From contig NZ_CP064357.1 of the NCBI RefSeq assembly GCF_018141545.1, positions 124,001 through 188,000 on the forward strand: a stretch of DNA of 64,000 nucleotides, in the 5' to 3' direction. Of this stretch, positions 46,223 through 54,598 are shown piece by piece; positions within the stretch are counted from its first letter, which is position 1; every line of letters starts with the position of its first letter. The position numbers and the translations under genes are program-made. The notes beneath the pieces are model-generated. The model did not search any database. It was not told the origin of the DNA and saw only the letters and a list, made by a program, of their open reading frames with translations. Source of the stretch: Miltoncostaea oceani. GTDB lineage: Bacteria > Actinomycetota > Thermoleophilia > Miltoncostaeales > Miltoncostaeaceae.

Positions 46223-47997
46223 CAGTTGACCACCTGGAATGAGCCGACGGCGCTGCCACTGACGTTGTTGGTGAGGTTGTTGACGGTCACGGCGACCTCG
46301 TAGAAGCCGAGCGCGAAGCCGTCGCCGAAGGTCATCGAGATGCTGTTGCAGGCGCGGGTCTGGGAGGCGTTGTAGCTGTCCTGGGCGATGGTCGCCCCAC
46401 CCCGGCGGATCTCGAAGGTGTAGAGGAAGTTGTTCACCGCCCCGGGCGTGCGGTCGCAGTACTCCGCGCCCACCTCGATCAGCGAGCCGAGGTCAGCCCC
46501 GTAGACGTTCGAGAGGACCGGGCCGCCGTCCACGCCGCCATCCCCGCCGGACCCACCGCCGCCCCCTGACCGCTCGTCGCGGTCAGCTTCCGCGGCGGTT
46601 TCGTCCTCGATGCGCTTGCGGTCCTTGATCGCGTCGTTGACGCCCGACAGATCGGCGAGGCCTGCTGAGGTGACCCCCTGGGGGAGGCTCGGGGCGAGGG
46701 CGAAGAAGGCCCGGTACTGGTTGAGGGTGCGCTGGGACTGGCTGCGCAGCCGCGCGAACTGCTCGCGCGCCGGGCCCGCCTCGAGGCCGTCGATCCGGGA
46801 AAGGGTCGTCAGGTAGGTGCGGTGGGCCTGGATGGCGCGCGAGAGCGTCCCGCGGGCGACGCGTTCCCTCGAGCGGCCGACCTGCAGGTCGGCGACACGG
46901 CCGCGCTGCTCCTGGACCACGGCGAGCTGCTGGGTCGCGGTCCGCGAGACGCGGGCGAGGTGGGCGGAGGTGGCAGTCCGTGCGAGCTGGCGCCCGGTGA
47001 TCTCCGCCGAGCGGTTCAGGCGTCGCACCGGCCCCGTCACGGCGGTGACGAACTCGGCGGAGGGTCCGCGGGTGTTCGCCCCCGCGGCTGCGGTCGGCTC
47101 GTCGTCCCCGCCGGCGAGCAGGAGCACTCCCAACCCGATCGCGAGTGCGGCGATGACCGCGGCCGCTGCGGGGAGCAGCCACTTGGGCAGGCTCGAGCCA
47201 GTGCCCTCACCGGGGGGCGCCGTCGGCGGTGGGAGGTCATCTCCCCGGCCGCCGAGTGGTGGCAGGGGCTCGGTCGGCTGCGATCGTGCGACATCCGCCG
47301 CGATCGCTCCGGTTGCGGCGCCGCTCGCTGCTGCGCCGACGACCGTCGTGCCACCCGTGGCCTCGCGGCCGACGAAGGCACGGAGCTCCTGTTCGATGAC
47401 CCCCTTGGGACCCTCGACGTACTCCTCTCCCTCGAGGATCCGAAGCGGGGTGTCGAGGACGACGGCGCAGCTGGCGGCGCCGGTCAGGGTGGCGCTCCGG
47501 AGGCGGCCGAAGTTCTTCTCGACCTCGATGTCATCGAGGGCATCGCGGCGCACCGAGAAGGCGATCACCCGGCCCTCACCGTCGTCGTCGACGCTGGCGT
47601 GGAGGCTCCGGGCGGGGACGGTGCTCTGCCAGACCAGCCCGAGCAGCCGCTCGGCGGTCAACGTGATCGCCCCGGTCCCGTGAGCGAGGGTCTGCCGGAC
47701 GACGGCGTTGTCCCCATCCCCGACGATCGGGATGACGACATCACCGGTCCCCACCTCATCGATACCCCGCAGGACGCTCAAGGTGAGGGCTCCGGCGGAG
47801 ATCACCGCCTCGATCTCCTCACCCGGGTCGAGCGGTCGCGCGTGCAGCGCGCCGGCGTCCGTCACATGGAGCTCGAGGCCGAGTTCCTCATCGCGTGCCT
47901 CACCGGCGCTCACCTCGAGTGGCGCGTAGAGGATGTCGTCCGGTGGCTCGTCTGCGGGACGACGCGGGGATGGTGGGTAGGGGTTGCGATCGCTCAT
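46222..47997 (-). CDS. Helical-domain family protein D: PH-like-TM-helical-beta domain
   Basis: 591 residues. The cytoplasmic part (about 25-215) has bacterial PH-like strands (SLHASVDDDGEGRVIAFSVR, then DDIEVEKNFGRLRSATLTG). A Pro-rich linker leads to one membrane segment at 273-297. Outside is the shared helical domain (about 320-460: GPVRRLNRSAEITG, AHRTYLTTLSRIDG, YRAFFALAPSLPQ). A Gly-rich hinge precedes the same C-terminal beta domain as protein A (YCDRTPGAVN, RACNSI, NLTNNVSGSAVGSF). It is coupled to the serine hydrolase downstream. Confidence 0.78.
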   Translation of the reverse strand: MSDRNPYPPSPRRPADEPPDDILYAPLEVSAGEARDEELGLELHVTDAGALHARPLDPGEEIEAVISAGALTLSVLRGIDEVGTGDVVIPIVGDGDNAVVRQTLAHGTGAITLTAERLLGLVWQSTVPARSLHASVDDDGEGRVIAFSVRRDALDDIEVEKNFGRLRSATLTGAASCAVVLDTPLRILEGEEYVEGPKGVIEQELRAFVGREATGGTTVVGAAASGAATGAIAADVARSQPTEPLPPLGGRGDDLPPPTAPPGEGTGSSLPKWLLPAAAAVIAALAIGLGVLLLAGGDDEPTAAAGANTRGPSAEFVTAVTGPVRRLNRSAEITGRQLARTATSAHLARVSRTATQQLAVVQEQRGRVADLQVGRSRERVARGTLSRAIQAHRTYLTTLSRIDGLEAGPAREQFARLRSQSQRTLNQYRAFFALAPSLPQGVTSAGLADLSGVNDAIKDRKRIEDETAAEADRDERSGGGGGSGGDGGVDGGPVLSNVYGADLGSLIEVGAEYCDRTPGAVNNFLYTFEIRRGGATIAQDSYNASQTRACNSISMTFGDGFALGFYEVAVTVNNLTNNVSGSAVGSFQVVN

Positions 47998-48050
47998 GCC
48001 GGGACCTTGCTGGTGTCGGAAGGGTGGGAGCGTTCAGCCGGCGCGGGTCC

Positions 48051-48482
48051 TCAGGACCCGCCGCGGAGGTTGAACCGCTTGCACGAGCTGTGCTGGGAGG
48101 GGGAGCCGTTGACGTTCTGGGTTGCGGCCCAGCAGAGGCGAGCCGGCTGGGAGCGCAAGTTCCACATCCCGCCGAACCACGACGTCACCCCACCACTGGT
48201 CCAGCCGGAGTCGCTGCCGTCGCAGACGTTGATCCGGTGACGCCCGATCGCGCGCACGACGCGCCAGCCACCGGTGTTGTAGTTCGGCACCTGGAGCTGG
48301 ACGCGGACCAGCGCGGTGCAACTGGAGGCCCCTGGCGGCGAGCTCACGACCCCCGTCGCCTCGAGGCGGTAGCCGTCGTTCTGGACGATTCGCGGCACCG
48401 TGATCGGCACGGCGGCGGCGTTCGCGGCGAGGGTGCCGAGTCCGATGGCGAGGGCGAGGGCGCAGATGCGGTGGAGCTTCAT
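48051..48482 (-). CDS. Small secreted protein
   Basis: 143 residues from ATG 48482, with GAGG upstream. A signal (ICALALAIGLGTLAANAAA) precedes a beta-rich domain with SSCTALVRVQLQVP, HRINVCDGSDSGW, RLCWAATQ and QHSSCKRFN, i.e. two likely disulfides. No known family. It lies in the minus-strand operon between protein D and the propeller-like protein. Confidence 0.65.
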   Translation of the reverse strand: MKLHRICALALAIGLGTLAANAAAVPITVPRIVQNDGYRLEATGVVSSPPGASSCTALVRVQLQVPNYNTGGWRVVRAIGRHRINVCDGSDSGWTSGGVTSWFGGMWNLRSQPARLCWAATQNVNGSPSQHSSCKRFNLRGGS

Positions 48483-48492
48483 CGGGAGTGCC

Positions 48493-49443
48493 TCACAGGT
48501 CAGGAGGTGGCTCTGCGGGGGGTGGCGCAGCGGGAGGTGGCGCGTCGGGGCCGATCGCGAACCCGTTGGCGCCGCGGTCGGGGTAGAGGAGCTCGCTCGA
48601 GCCGGGCTCGGCGTCCGGGAAGATGCGGACGTCCGACCGGCCTCGCAGCGTCGATGCGACGACCAGGTCCCCCGTGCTCGTCCAGCCGAGGTCGTTGACA
48701 CTCACGGCGGGCCCAGGCTTCCAGACAGCGTGCCAGGCGCCGGGGCGACCAACGAGGACCTGGGCGCCGCCGCGCTTGGGCGCGCGGACGACCGCGAGGC
48801 GCCCCGTCGCCGAGTAGGCCGGAGAGGTCCAGGTGGGGAATCGGTCCTTGGCGTGGCGCCGCGCGTGTCGCCAGGCCGCCCGCAGCGGCAGCTGGGGGTA
48901 GGCCGACAGGCGCCCCACGCGCAGGCTCAGGTAGTTGCCACCCGGCGGGTAGTAGCTGTACTGGCTGACGGCGACAGCCCCGCCCGGTGAGACGGTGCCC
49001 TCGAGGCCACCATGCAGGTAGCGGGTCACCCGCACCTCGGTGTCGAGGCGCCATACCGAGGTGCTCCCCCCGGTGCCGTTGCTCGAGCTGGTCAGGAGCT
49101 CCAGACCGGGCCCCCTCCGGATCCAGCAGCCGCTCTGGCCGCGGCGCAGACGGTCCGGGATGAAGGAGACCTCAGCAAAGACGATCGCCGTATCCGGCGA
49201 CTCCGGTTGGAAGACGATGCAGTCATCGAGGCCGGGATCCCGCTGGCTCAGCCAGACCCGTCCGGCGCCGTCGATCGCGGCGGACCGGATGTCACCCCAG
49301 TCGGCGAGCGGGGAGAGTTCCTGCCCGAGTGTCCCGAGCTGAGCCTCACCGTCGGCTTCGACGGTGACGATCTGATCGGCGGCGGCGACCGCGGGCAGGG
49401 CCAGGCAGGTGAGGGCGGCGAGGAGGGCGGCCCGCGTCCTCAT
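48493..49443 (-). CDS. Secreted beta-propeller-like protein
   Basis: 316 residues with a Sec signal (ALLAALTCLALPAVAAA). Recurrent blade-like strands carry DGAGRVWLSQRDPG, VSPGGAVAVSQYSY, YSATGRLAVVRAPK and TSTGDLVVASTLRG, consistent with a six-bladed propeller of TolB type. The end is Pro-rich. It starts at 49443, overlapping the amidase stop by ATGA. No catalytic residues are evident; a binding role is likely. Confidence 0.68.
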   Translation of the reverse strand: MRTRAALLAALTCLALPAVAAADQIVTVEADGEAQLGTLGQELSPLADWGDIRSAAIDGAGRVWLSQRDPGLDDCIVFQPESPDTAIVFAEVSFIPDRLRRGQSGCWIRRGPGLELLTSSSNGTGGSTSVWRLDTEVRVTRYLHGGLEGTVSPGGAVAVSQYSYYPPGGNYLSLRVGRLSAYPQLPLRAAWRHARRHAKDRFPTWTSPAYSATGRLAVVRAPKRGGAQVLVGRPGAWHAVWKPGPAVSVNDLGWTSTGDLVVASTLRGRSDVRIFPDAEPGSSELLYPDRGANGFAIGPDAPPPAAPPPAEPPPDL

Positions 49444-50597
49444 CGGCGCAGCAGGCCGCGTGAGCGCAGGTGGTCGATCACACCGCGGCTGACGGCGGTG
49501 GCGATCAGGTCGGTCCGGGCGAGGAAGGCGTCGTCGGTGGTGCCGGCTCCGGCTTCGACGATTACGCGGGCATCGGCGCGGGTCCGGTAGAAACCGTAGT
49601 AGCGCATCATCCGCGGGTTGCTGTTGCGCGTCTGGACACCCGTGAAGCGCCCGCGGGCGCCGTTGGCGGATGTGTAGATCCGCGAGAACCGGCTCGAGAC
49701 GCGGTTGGCGAGGTCGCGTGAGCGGCGCTCGACCACCCCCGAGACCGTCGTCGCCGGACGGTGGGGTGCCGAGTCCGGGTAGGGAACGGGACTCGGGTCC
49801 CCGCCGCCCTCACCGCGGTAGTAGTTCTCGTTGGCCCCGGTGATCGCGTGGCCGAAAGCCGCCGCACCTTGGGGGATGTCGTGGTGGAGGCTGATGAAGA
49901 CCGCCCCACGCGCGCCGCTCGGGGTCACCTGTCCGGGGGTCTGGCGGGCGTTCACCCCGGCGCGGCGCAGCTGGGCGACGACCTTCGGGGCGAGCGCCGT
50001 GGTGAAGCCGATCTCCGAGCCGAAGGGCCCGGATGATGCGCCGGTCTGGTCGCGGTAGCCGGGCTCGCGGGGGTCGGCGTGCCCAGCCTGGACCCACACG
50101 ACCGGACGCGTCCCGGCGCCGGCACGCGCGGTCTCCGACCCTGACCCGTCTGACGGGGAAACCGGGGTCGCGTCAGGGGCGCCGGCCGGATCGGCGCCGG
50201 CCTTGCCGCCCGCCGCCTCGGGGTTCGCCGGTGTGGGTGTCGCCCCGTCTCCCGGCGCCGCCCCGGAGGGGGCCTCCGGCCCGCTCGGTGTCGCGGGGGT
50301 GACGGGATCGGGGACGGCCGGGATCGGCTCGAGCTGGACGCGCACCGGTGCCGCCGCCTCGCCGGTGGCCTGGGCGGCCGCCGGCGATTGTGCTCCGTCG
50401 CCTCCATCGCCGACCACCTGGTAGGCGCCGAAGGCGACGGCTGCGACAACCACGAGCCCGACGCTGCCTCCGATCAGCCGTTGGCGCTTCACCCGCTGGC
50501 GGCGCTCGAGGTCGAGTCGCCGCCATTCGCGTCGGTGCAGGGCCGAGATGTCCACCACCGGTGGCTCGTCGCGCTCCAGGTCGTCGAAACGCCCCAC
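49440..50597 (-). CDS. Membrane-anchored N-acetylmuramoyl-L-alanine amidase
   Basis: 385 residues. A basic N-terminus precedes one membrane segment (LIGGSVGLVVVAAVAFGAYQVV, about 42-63) and a long Pro/Ala linker. The C-terminal Amidase_3 domain (about 195-385) has the zinc ligands His (VQAGHAD), Glu (FGSEIGF) and His (SLHHD), and the catalytic Glu (VIVEAGAG). It would cut the bond between muramic acid and L-alanine in peptidoglycan. Its GTG start directly abuts the TAG of helical-domain protein E, so it is coupled to it. Confidence 0.88.
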   Translation of the reverse strand: MGRFDDLERDEPPVVDISALHRREWRRLDLERRQRVKRQRLIGGSVGLVVVAAVAFGAYQVVGDGGDGAQSPAAAQATGEAAAPVRVQLEPIPAVPDPVTPATPSGPEAPSGAAPGDGATPTPANPEAAGGKAGADPAGAPDATPVSPSDGSGSETARAGAGTRPVVWVQAGHADPREPGYRDQTGASSGPFGSEIGFTTALAPKVVAQLRRAGVNARQTPGQVTPSGARGAVFISLHHDIPQGAAAFGHAITGANENYYRGEGGGDPSPVPYPDSAPHRPATTVSGVVERRSRDLANRVSSRFSRIYTSANGARGRFTGVQTRNSNPRMMRYYGFYRTRADARVIVEAGAGTTDDAFLARTDLIATAVSRGVIDHLRSRGLLRR

Positions 50598-51887
50598 CTA
50601 GAACGGGTTGTACTGATCGCGGTTCAGGAAGAACCCGTTGCCGGAGGCGTTGCGGCAGGTGATCCCGTCGAAGGCGGAGTCGCAGGTGAAGACACCGCTC
50701 TGCCAACGCGAGCCGTAGGGGACGACCTGACCACCGGAGGCGACACCCGACCCGGTGCTCGGCGAGCCGACGCTCGGAAGCGCGACACCGAAGCCGTCGT
50801 TGGAGGAGGAGCAGAACAGGGTCCCGCCGGAGAGCTGGCAGCGCAGGTTCCCGGTCGGGCTCTGGAAGCTCGGAGAGTTGTAGGGGCCCGGTGAGCGGGT
50901 GGTGCTGCCGCCGCTGCGGCTCGGCGGCGGCGCCTCCGCATCGGCGATCGCCGACTGGGTCGCGCTGCGGAGCCCCGCGGTGTCGGCGAGGTCGGTGGTG
51001 GTGATGGCGTCCGGCGCGCCGGGGGCGAGCTGGAAGAAGGTGCGGTAGGAGGCGACCGTCGCCGCGCCGGCGCGGCGAGCCTGGTTGATCTGGCGCAGCT
51101 TGGCCTGGGTCGGCTCGCCCGAGGAGGCGCGGCCGAGTGCGACCAGGTAGCGGCGCTGGTTCGCTGCGGCGGCGATCAGGCTCCGGTGCGCCCGCTGATC
51201 AGCTTCGGTCACCGAGATGCGCGTCAGCGATCCGCGGGCGGTTTCGACGACGTCGAGCTGACGCTCCGCGGTCCGGTTGAGCTGGCGGATCTCACCCGGC
51301 TCGGAGACACGGGCGAGGGACTTGCCCGTGGCGACCGCGGACTTGGTCAGCTGGTCGAGCGGCCGGTTGATCTGGGTGGCGTAGGTCTCGGCCGATGCCC
51401 CCGCGGCGAGGTTCTCGTTCCCCTCGTCGTCGCCTCCTGAGAGCAGCAGGAAGCCACCGATCGCGATCATGCCGAGGACGAGGACCCCGATGAGGGTCGC
51501 CGCCCAGACCGGCAGCCCCGCGATCTTCGCCGGCGGCGGAGGCTCGGGCGGGCCGATGTGCCCTCCATCGACGCGTCGGGGCGGCACAGGCGGGGGAGGG
51601 GCGGCCGGCGGGGCCGCCTCGGCGCGCAGGACCTCGGCTTGGACCGGCTGCGAAGCAGCCGCGGCTGCCGGTGCGATCGCGGCCGGGCCCTCACCGAGGA
51701 TCCGCCGCCGGGCCTCACCGAGCTCGGTAGCGGTGATCTGGTTCGACTCGTACAGCCGATCCAGGGCGTTCAGTCGTTCGCTGAGCGAGGTCTCGAGGCC
51801 GCTCGGGCCGGAGGGCGTCTCGCCCGCCTCCGGGAAGGGGGCGGTGTCATCGCCGTCCGGCGGCGGTGCGGTGCTCTCGTCGCTCAT
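50598..51887 (-). CDS. Helical-domain family protein E: SHOCT-TM-helical-DUF6636
   Basis: 429 residues. The SHOCT-like pair (ALDRLYESNQITATELGEARRRIL, about 41-64), a Pro/Ala linker and a membrane segment at 127-149 resemble protein A, as does the helical domain (about 165-305: RPLDQLTKSAVATG, RRYLVALGRASSGEP, YRTFFQLAPGAPD). The C-terminal module is different: SPSFQSPTGNLRCQLSGGTLF with FCSSSNDGFGV and FTCDSAFDGITCRN, a DUF6636 domain. It heads the long minus-strand operon and is followed without a gap by the amidase. Confidence 0.78.
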   Translation of the reverse strand: MSDESTAPPPDGDDTAPFPEAGETPSGPSGLETSLSERLNALDRLYESNQITATELGEARRRILGEGPAAIAPAAAAASQPVQAEVLRAEAAPPAAPPPPVPPRRVDGGHIGPPEPPPPAKIAGLPVWAATLIGVLVLGMIAIGGFLLLSGGDDEGNENLAAGASAETYATQINRPLDQLTKSAVATGKSLARVSEPGEIRQLNRTAERQLDVVETARGSLTRISVTEADQRAHRSLIAAAANQRRYLVALGRASSGEPTQAKLRQINQARRAGAATVASYRTFFQLAPGAPDAITTTDLADTAGLRSATQSAIADAEAPPPSRSGGSTTRSPGPYNSPSFQSPTGNLRCQLSGGTLFCSSSNDGFGVALPSVGSPSTGSGVASGGQVVPYGSRWQSGVFTCDSAFDGITCRNASGNGFFLNRDQYNPF

Positions 51888-51986
51888 CCGTGGTTCTCCA
51901 TCTCACAGGAACCGCCGTCCCAGCGAGACGGGGCCTTCATTTTTCAGGACGGGGTGCGCGCCAGTGTCGGCAGGGGCGCCGTGCGT

Positions 51987-52358
51987 TCAGTCCGCCGACG
52001 CCGGCGGTGGGGCGAGGCCGGGCTGGCCGTGGGCGGCCGCCGCGAAGTCGAACGAGCAGTTCGAGCAGCGCGTCACGCCCTTTTTGGCTTCTGTGCCGCA
52101 GGCGGGGCAGAGACGCCCCTTGGAGCGGGTCATCAGCCAGATCAGCGACAGGACGACGAAGCCGATGAACCAGAGCACGATGATCAGGCCCACGCCGATC
52201 GCGGTGCCGGTGTCAGACGCATCCACGCACAGCTGATCGCCGGGCGGGCAGTCAGTGGACGGTCGGCTGGAGATGCCGGCGATGATCCATATGGCGAACA
52301 GAGCCGACCAGATGACGATCAGCCAGCTCGAGACGCGGCGCGGAATCAGTCGACCCAC
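51987..52358 (-). CDS. Two-TM protein with C-terminal zinc ribbon
   Basis: 123 residues. Two hydrophobic segments (WLIVIWSALFAIWIIAG; GVGLIIVLWFIGFVVLSLIW) bracket an external loop with a likely disulfide (DCPPGDQLC). The cytoplasmic tail is a zinc ribbon, CPACG...CSNCS. This type of small membrane protein often accompanies SHOCT-domain proteins in actinobacteria, and here it lies just upstream of protein E. Function unknown. Confidence 0.75.
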   Translation of the reverse strand: MGRLIPRRVSSWLIVIWSALFAIWIIAGISSRPSTDCPPGDQLCVDASDTGTAIGVGLIIVLWFIGFVVLSLIWLMTRSKGRLCPACGTEAKKGVTRCSNCSFDFAAAAHGQPGLAPPPASAD

Positions 52359-52610
52359 GGTGTTCCTCTCCGAAGACCATGTTGCAGACGTTGCGAGGCT
52401 ACCCGAGTCGAACCGCGTAAATCGCCTGCCCGAAGGTCGAGTAAGAAGAGGCGGAGGGAGAGTCTCATTGGTGCTGGTGCACCCAGGTGGATCCCTGACA
52501 AGGTAAGGCGAGTACCTAGTGATCCGTGATGACGTGGCGGATTGCGATCGGGCTTCGGGCCATGGATGAGGAGCCGTTGGTCTAGCTCCGAGACTCGACC
52601 GCTTTCCTGG

Positions 52611-53759
52611 TCAGGGAGCGGGCCGGCCCGCCCGCCAGCTCGAGCGAAGTCCCTCGGCGAGATCAGGCGCCACGCCCTCGGCGATCACCTGCGCGATGAA
52701 CTCGTCCTCATCGGCGACGCCGTAGTCGGCTGCGAAGGCCTGAACCCTCTCGGGCGTGAAGGAGAACCGCGTCGTGTGCTGACTCGAGTACTCCGCCGAC
52801 TTCATCTTCACGAGGGTCTGGCCGCCGTTGCAGCGGATGACGACCCCCTCGCGGCCATGGAGGCCACGAACGGCCTCGCGGAGCAGGCGCGGATCGCGGG
52901 GCAACGTCTGCGTGTTGACGAGGTCGACCCCGGAGGCCGCGGCGAGGCCCTCGAGCTCGCTCCGGCCGGCGAGGCGCGGCGGCCACGAGTGGTCGGACGC
53001 ACCGATCAGGGTGAGGGCCGGGCGCGGGTAGCGGATCACGATCTGGTGCTCGGGTGAGACGAACTCGAACAGCATCGAGGCGTCAGGGCACAGTTCGGGA
53101 TCCATCAGGTCCGGATGCCGCCGGGCGATGAGCTTGTGGAGGGGCGCCCCGATCGGCCCGGAGGCGTCGAGCATGCCCCGAGTCCGCAGACGCACCTGGC
53201 CGTCGATGACGCTGCGGATGATCAGCGAGCCGTCGAGCTTCTCGCTGAACCAGAGGTCGTCCTCGTTTCGGGCGAGGGCCTGGCGCAACCGCGCGGTGTC
53301 GCCGGCGTGCTCACCCCAGCCGTGGAACTTCGGGAACCCCGCCGAGACGATGAGACCGTCCTCGTCGACCACGAGGGAGCGCCAGTATCGCTCGCTCTGG
53401 GTGAAGTCGCTCTTCGAGGGCAGCGGCACGACCAGGCGAAGGCCGTCCTGCTCCTTGATGCGAAAGCCGATGCTCGGAGGGGGTGGGGCGACACCCACCG
53501 GCGCCGGCCACTTACCAGCCTCACTTCGAAGGGCCCAGATCCGCTGGACACCATCGGTGTCGCGCTCGAGGCGGATCAGCCGTTTCGCCACCAGGGCGGA
53601 GACGGTCTTGGTCGCATCGGCGGGTAGCCCGGCCAGGGAGAGGAGCTCATCCATCCGCCGGCCGTCGCCCTCGGCAGCGACTGCCGACATCAGGGCCTGC
53701 TGTCGCGAGGTGAGCCGCGTCTGCGCGTCGGTCGGTCGTGAGCCACGTGCCATGGTCAT
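52611..53759 (-). CDS. T4 Rnl1-like RNA ligase with N-terminal winged helix
   Basis: 382 residues. The N-terminal region (about 15-80) is a winged-helix-like domain (MDELLSLAGLPADATKTVSA, KRLIRLERDTDGVQRIWAL). From about 120 the nucleotidyltransferase core follows T4 RNA ligase 1 in order: FPKFHGWGE, motif I SEKLDGSL with Lys174, RTRGM, motif III LFEFVSPEHQIVIRY (231-245), motif IV EGVVIR (304-309) and motif V KMKSAEY (318-324). All catalytic motifs are intact. Rnl1 repairs tRNAs cut by anticodon nucleases; no nuclease or kinase partner is adjacent. ATG 53753 is an alternative start. Confidence 0.85.
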   Translation of the reverse strand: MTMARGSRPTDAQTRLTSRQQALMSAVAAEGDGRRMDELLSLAGLPADATKTVSALVAKRLIRLERDTDGVQRIWALRSEAGKWPAPVGVAPPPPSIGFRIKEQDGLRLVVPLPSKSDFTQSERYWRSLVVDEDGLIVSAGFPKFHGWGEHAGDTARLRQALARNEDDLWFSEKLDGSLIIRSVIDGQVRLRTRGMLDASGPIGAPLHKLIARRHPDLMDPELCPDASMLFEFVSPEHQIVIRYPRPALTLIGASDHSWPPRLAGRSELEGLAAASGVDLVNTQTLPRDPRLLREAVRGLHGREGVVIRCNGGQTLVKMKSAEYSSQHTTRFSFTPERVQAFAADYGVADEDEFIAQVIAEGVAPDLAEGLRSSWRAGRPAP

Positions 53760-53905
53760 CTCAAGGTAGGAGACGACCGGGCAGCGGCATCGAAAGCTCG
53801 CGAGTTGCGCCCTCCGGGGCCCTTTGACTCGGCCCCCCGAAGGGGGGTGGACTTTGGCGCGGCCTACTGCGCCAGCTCCTCCTGATGCGGCCGTCCTGAG
53901 AGACC

Positions 53906-54598
53906 TCAGTAGCCCCCGGTCGTAAACCCCCTCACGCGGCCGAGCCGAAAGAACGTGTCGCGCTCATCGCCGACGGTGCACGTCAACGCCTTGCGGCTCG
54001 AGTAGCAGTTCCAGCCCGCGCCACGGCCCTCGATGCTGAACCGCCAGCTGGCGCCGAAGCCCACCGTCCGAAAGCCGGCTGGGCGATGTCTGATCGCTCC
54101 GCGGTGGGTGTAGTGGGTGGCGGCGCCGAACCCCGTTCCTCCCGGCATGGTGATGATCCGGCCGGTCCGGGGATGCCAGCAGACCAGCTCGATGTCGAGC
54201 GCACCGCTCGTCTGGACCTGGCAGTAGGTGGCCCCGCCGGTGGTGCGGAACTCCATCGCCGGGCGCTTCAGCGGGAGCAGGCCTGTGGAGACGGAGACCT
54301 GGATCGAATCGCCCAGAGACCAAGGCCATCCCGGCTTCCAATTCTGGACTGCGACTCGGTCGCGTAGCCCAGGGCGGACCACCCATCCGGCCGTGCTGAG
54401 CTCACCACCTGCGCTCTCGACCACCGAACGCGCTTCCGGAACGGTCAGTCCGATCAGATTCGGCGTGACAAGCGGGGCCGGTTCCGGCTCCTGGGCGACG
54501 GCGGGGCTGGGAGAGATCGCCATGGCGATACCGAGTGCGGTGAGGATGGCGAACCTTGGGAACAGGAGCCGCGGGTGTGGCTGGCGTCCCGCGGTCAT
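53906..54598 (-). CDS. Secreted PASTA plus DUF6636-like protein
   Basis: 230 residues with a Sec signal (AILTALGIAMAISPSPAVA). One PASTA-like domain (about 43-105: TPNLIGLTVPEARSVVESAG, DSIQVSVST) is of the type that binds peptidoglycan stems. The C-terminal half (MEFRTTGGATYCQVQ, ELVCWHP, WNCYSSRKALTCTVGD) has the DUF6636-type disulfide pattern. It starts at 54598, overlapping the CHAP-protein stop by ATGA, so both are co-translated wall proteins. Confidence 0.75.
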   Translation of the reverse strand: MTAGRQPHPRLLFPRFAILTALGIAMAISPSPAVAQEPEPAPLVTPNLIGLTVPEARSVVESAGGELSTAGWVVRPGLRDRVAVQNWKPGWPWSLGDSIQVSVSTGLLPLKRPAMEFRTTGGATYCQVQTSGALDIELVCWHPRTGRIITMPGGTGFGAATHYTHRGAIRHRPAGFRTVGFGASWRFSIEGRGAGWNCYSSRKALTCTVGDERDTFFRLGRVRGFTTGGY

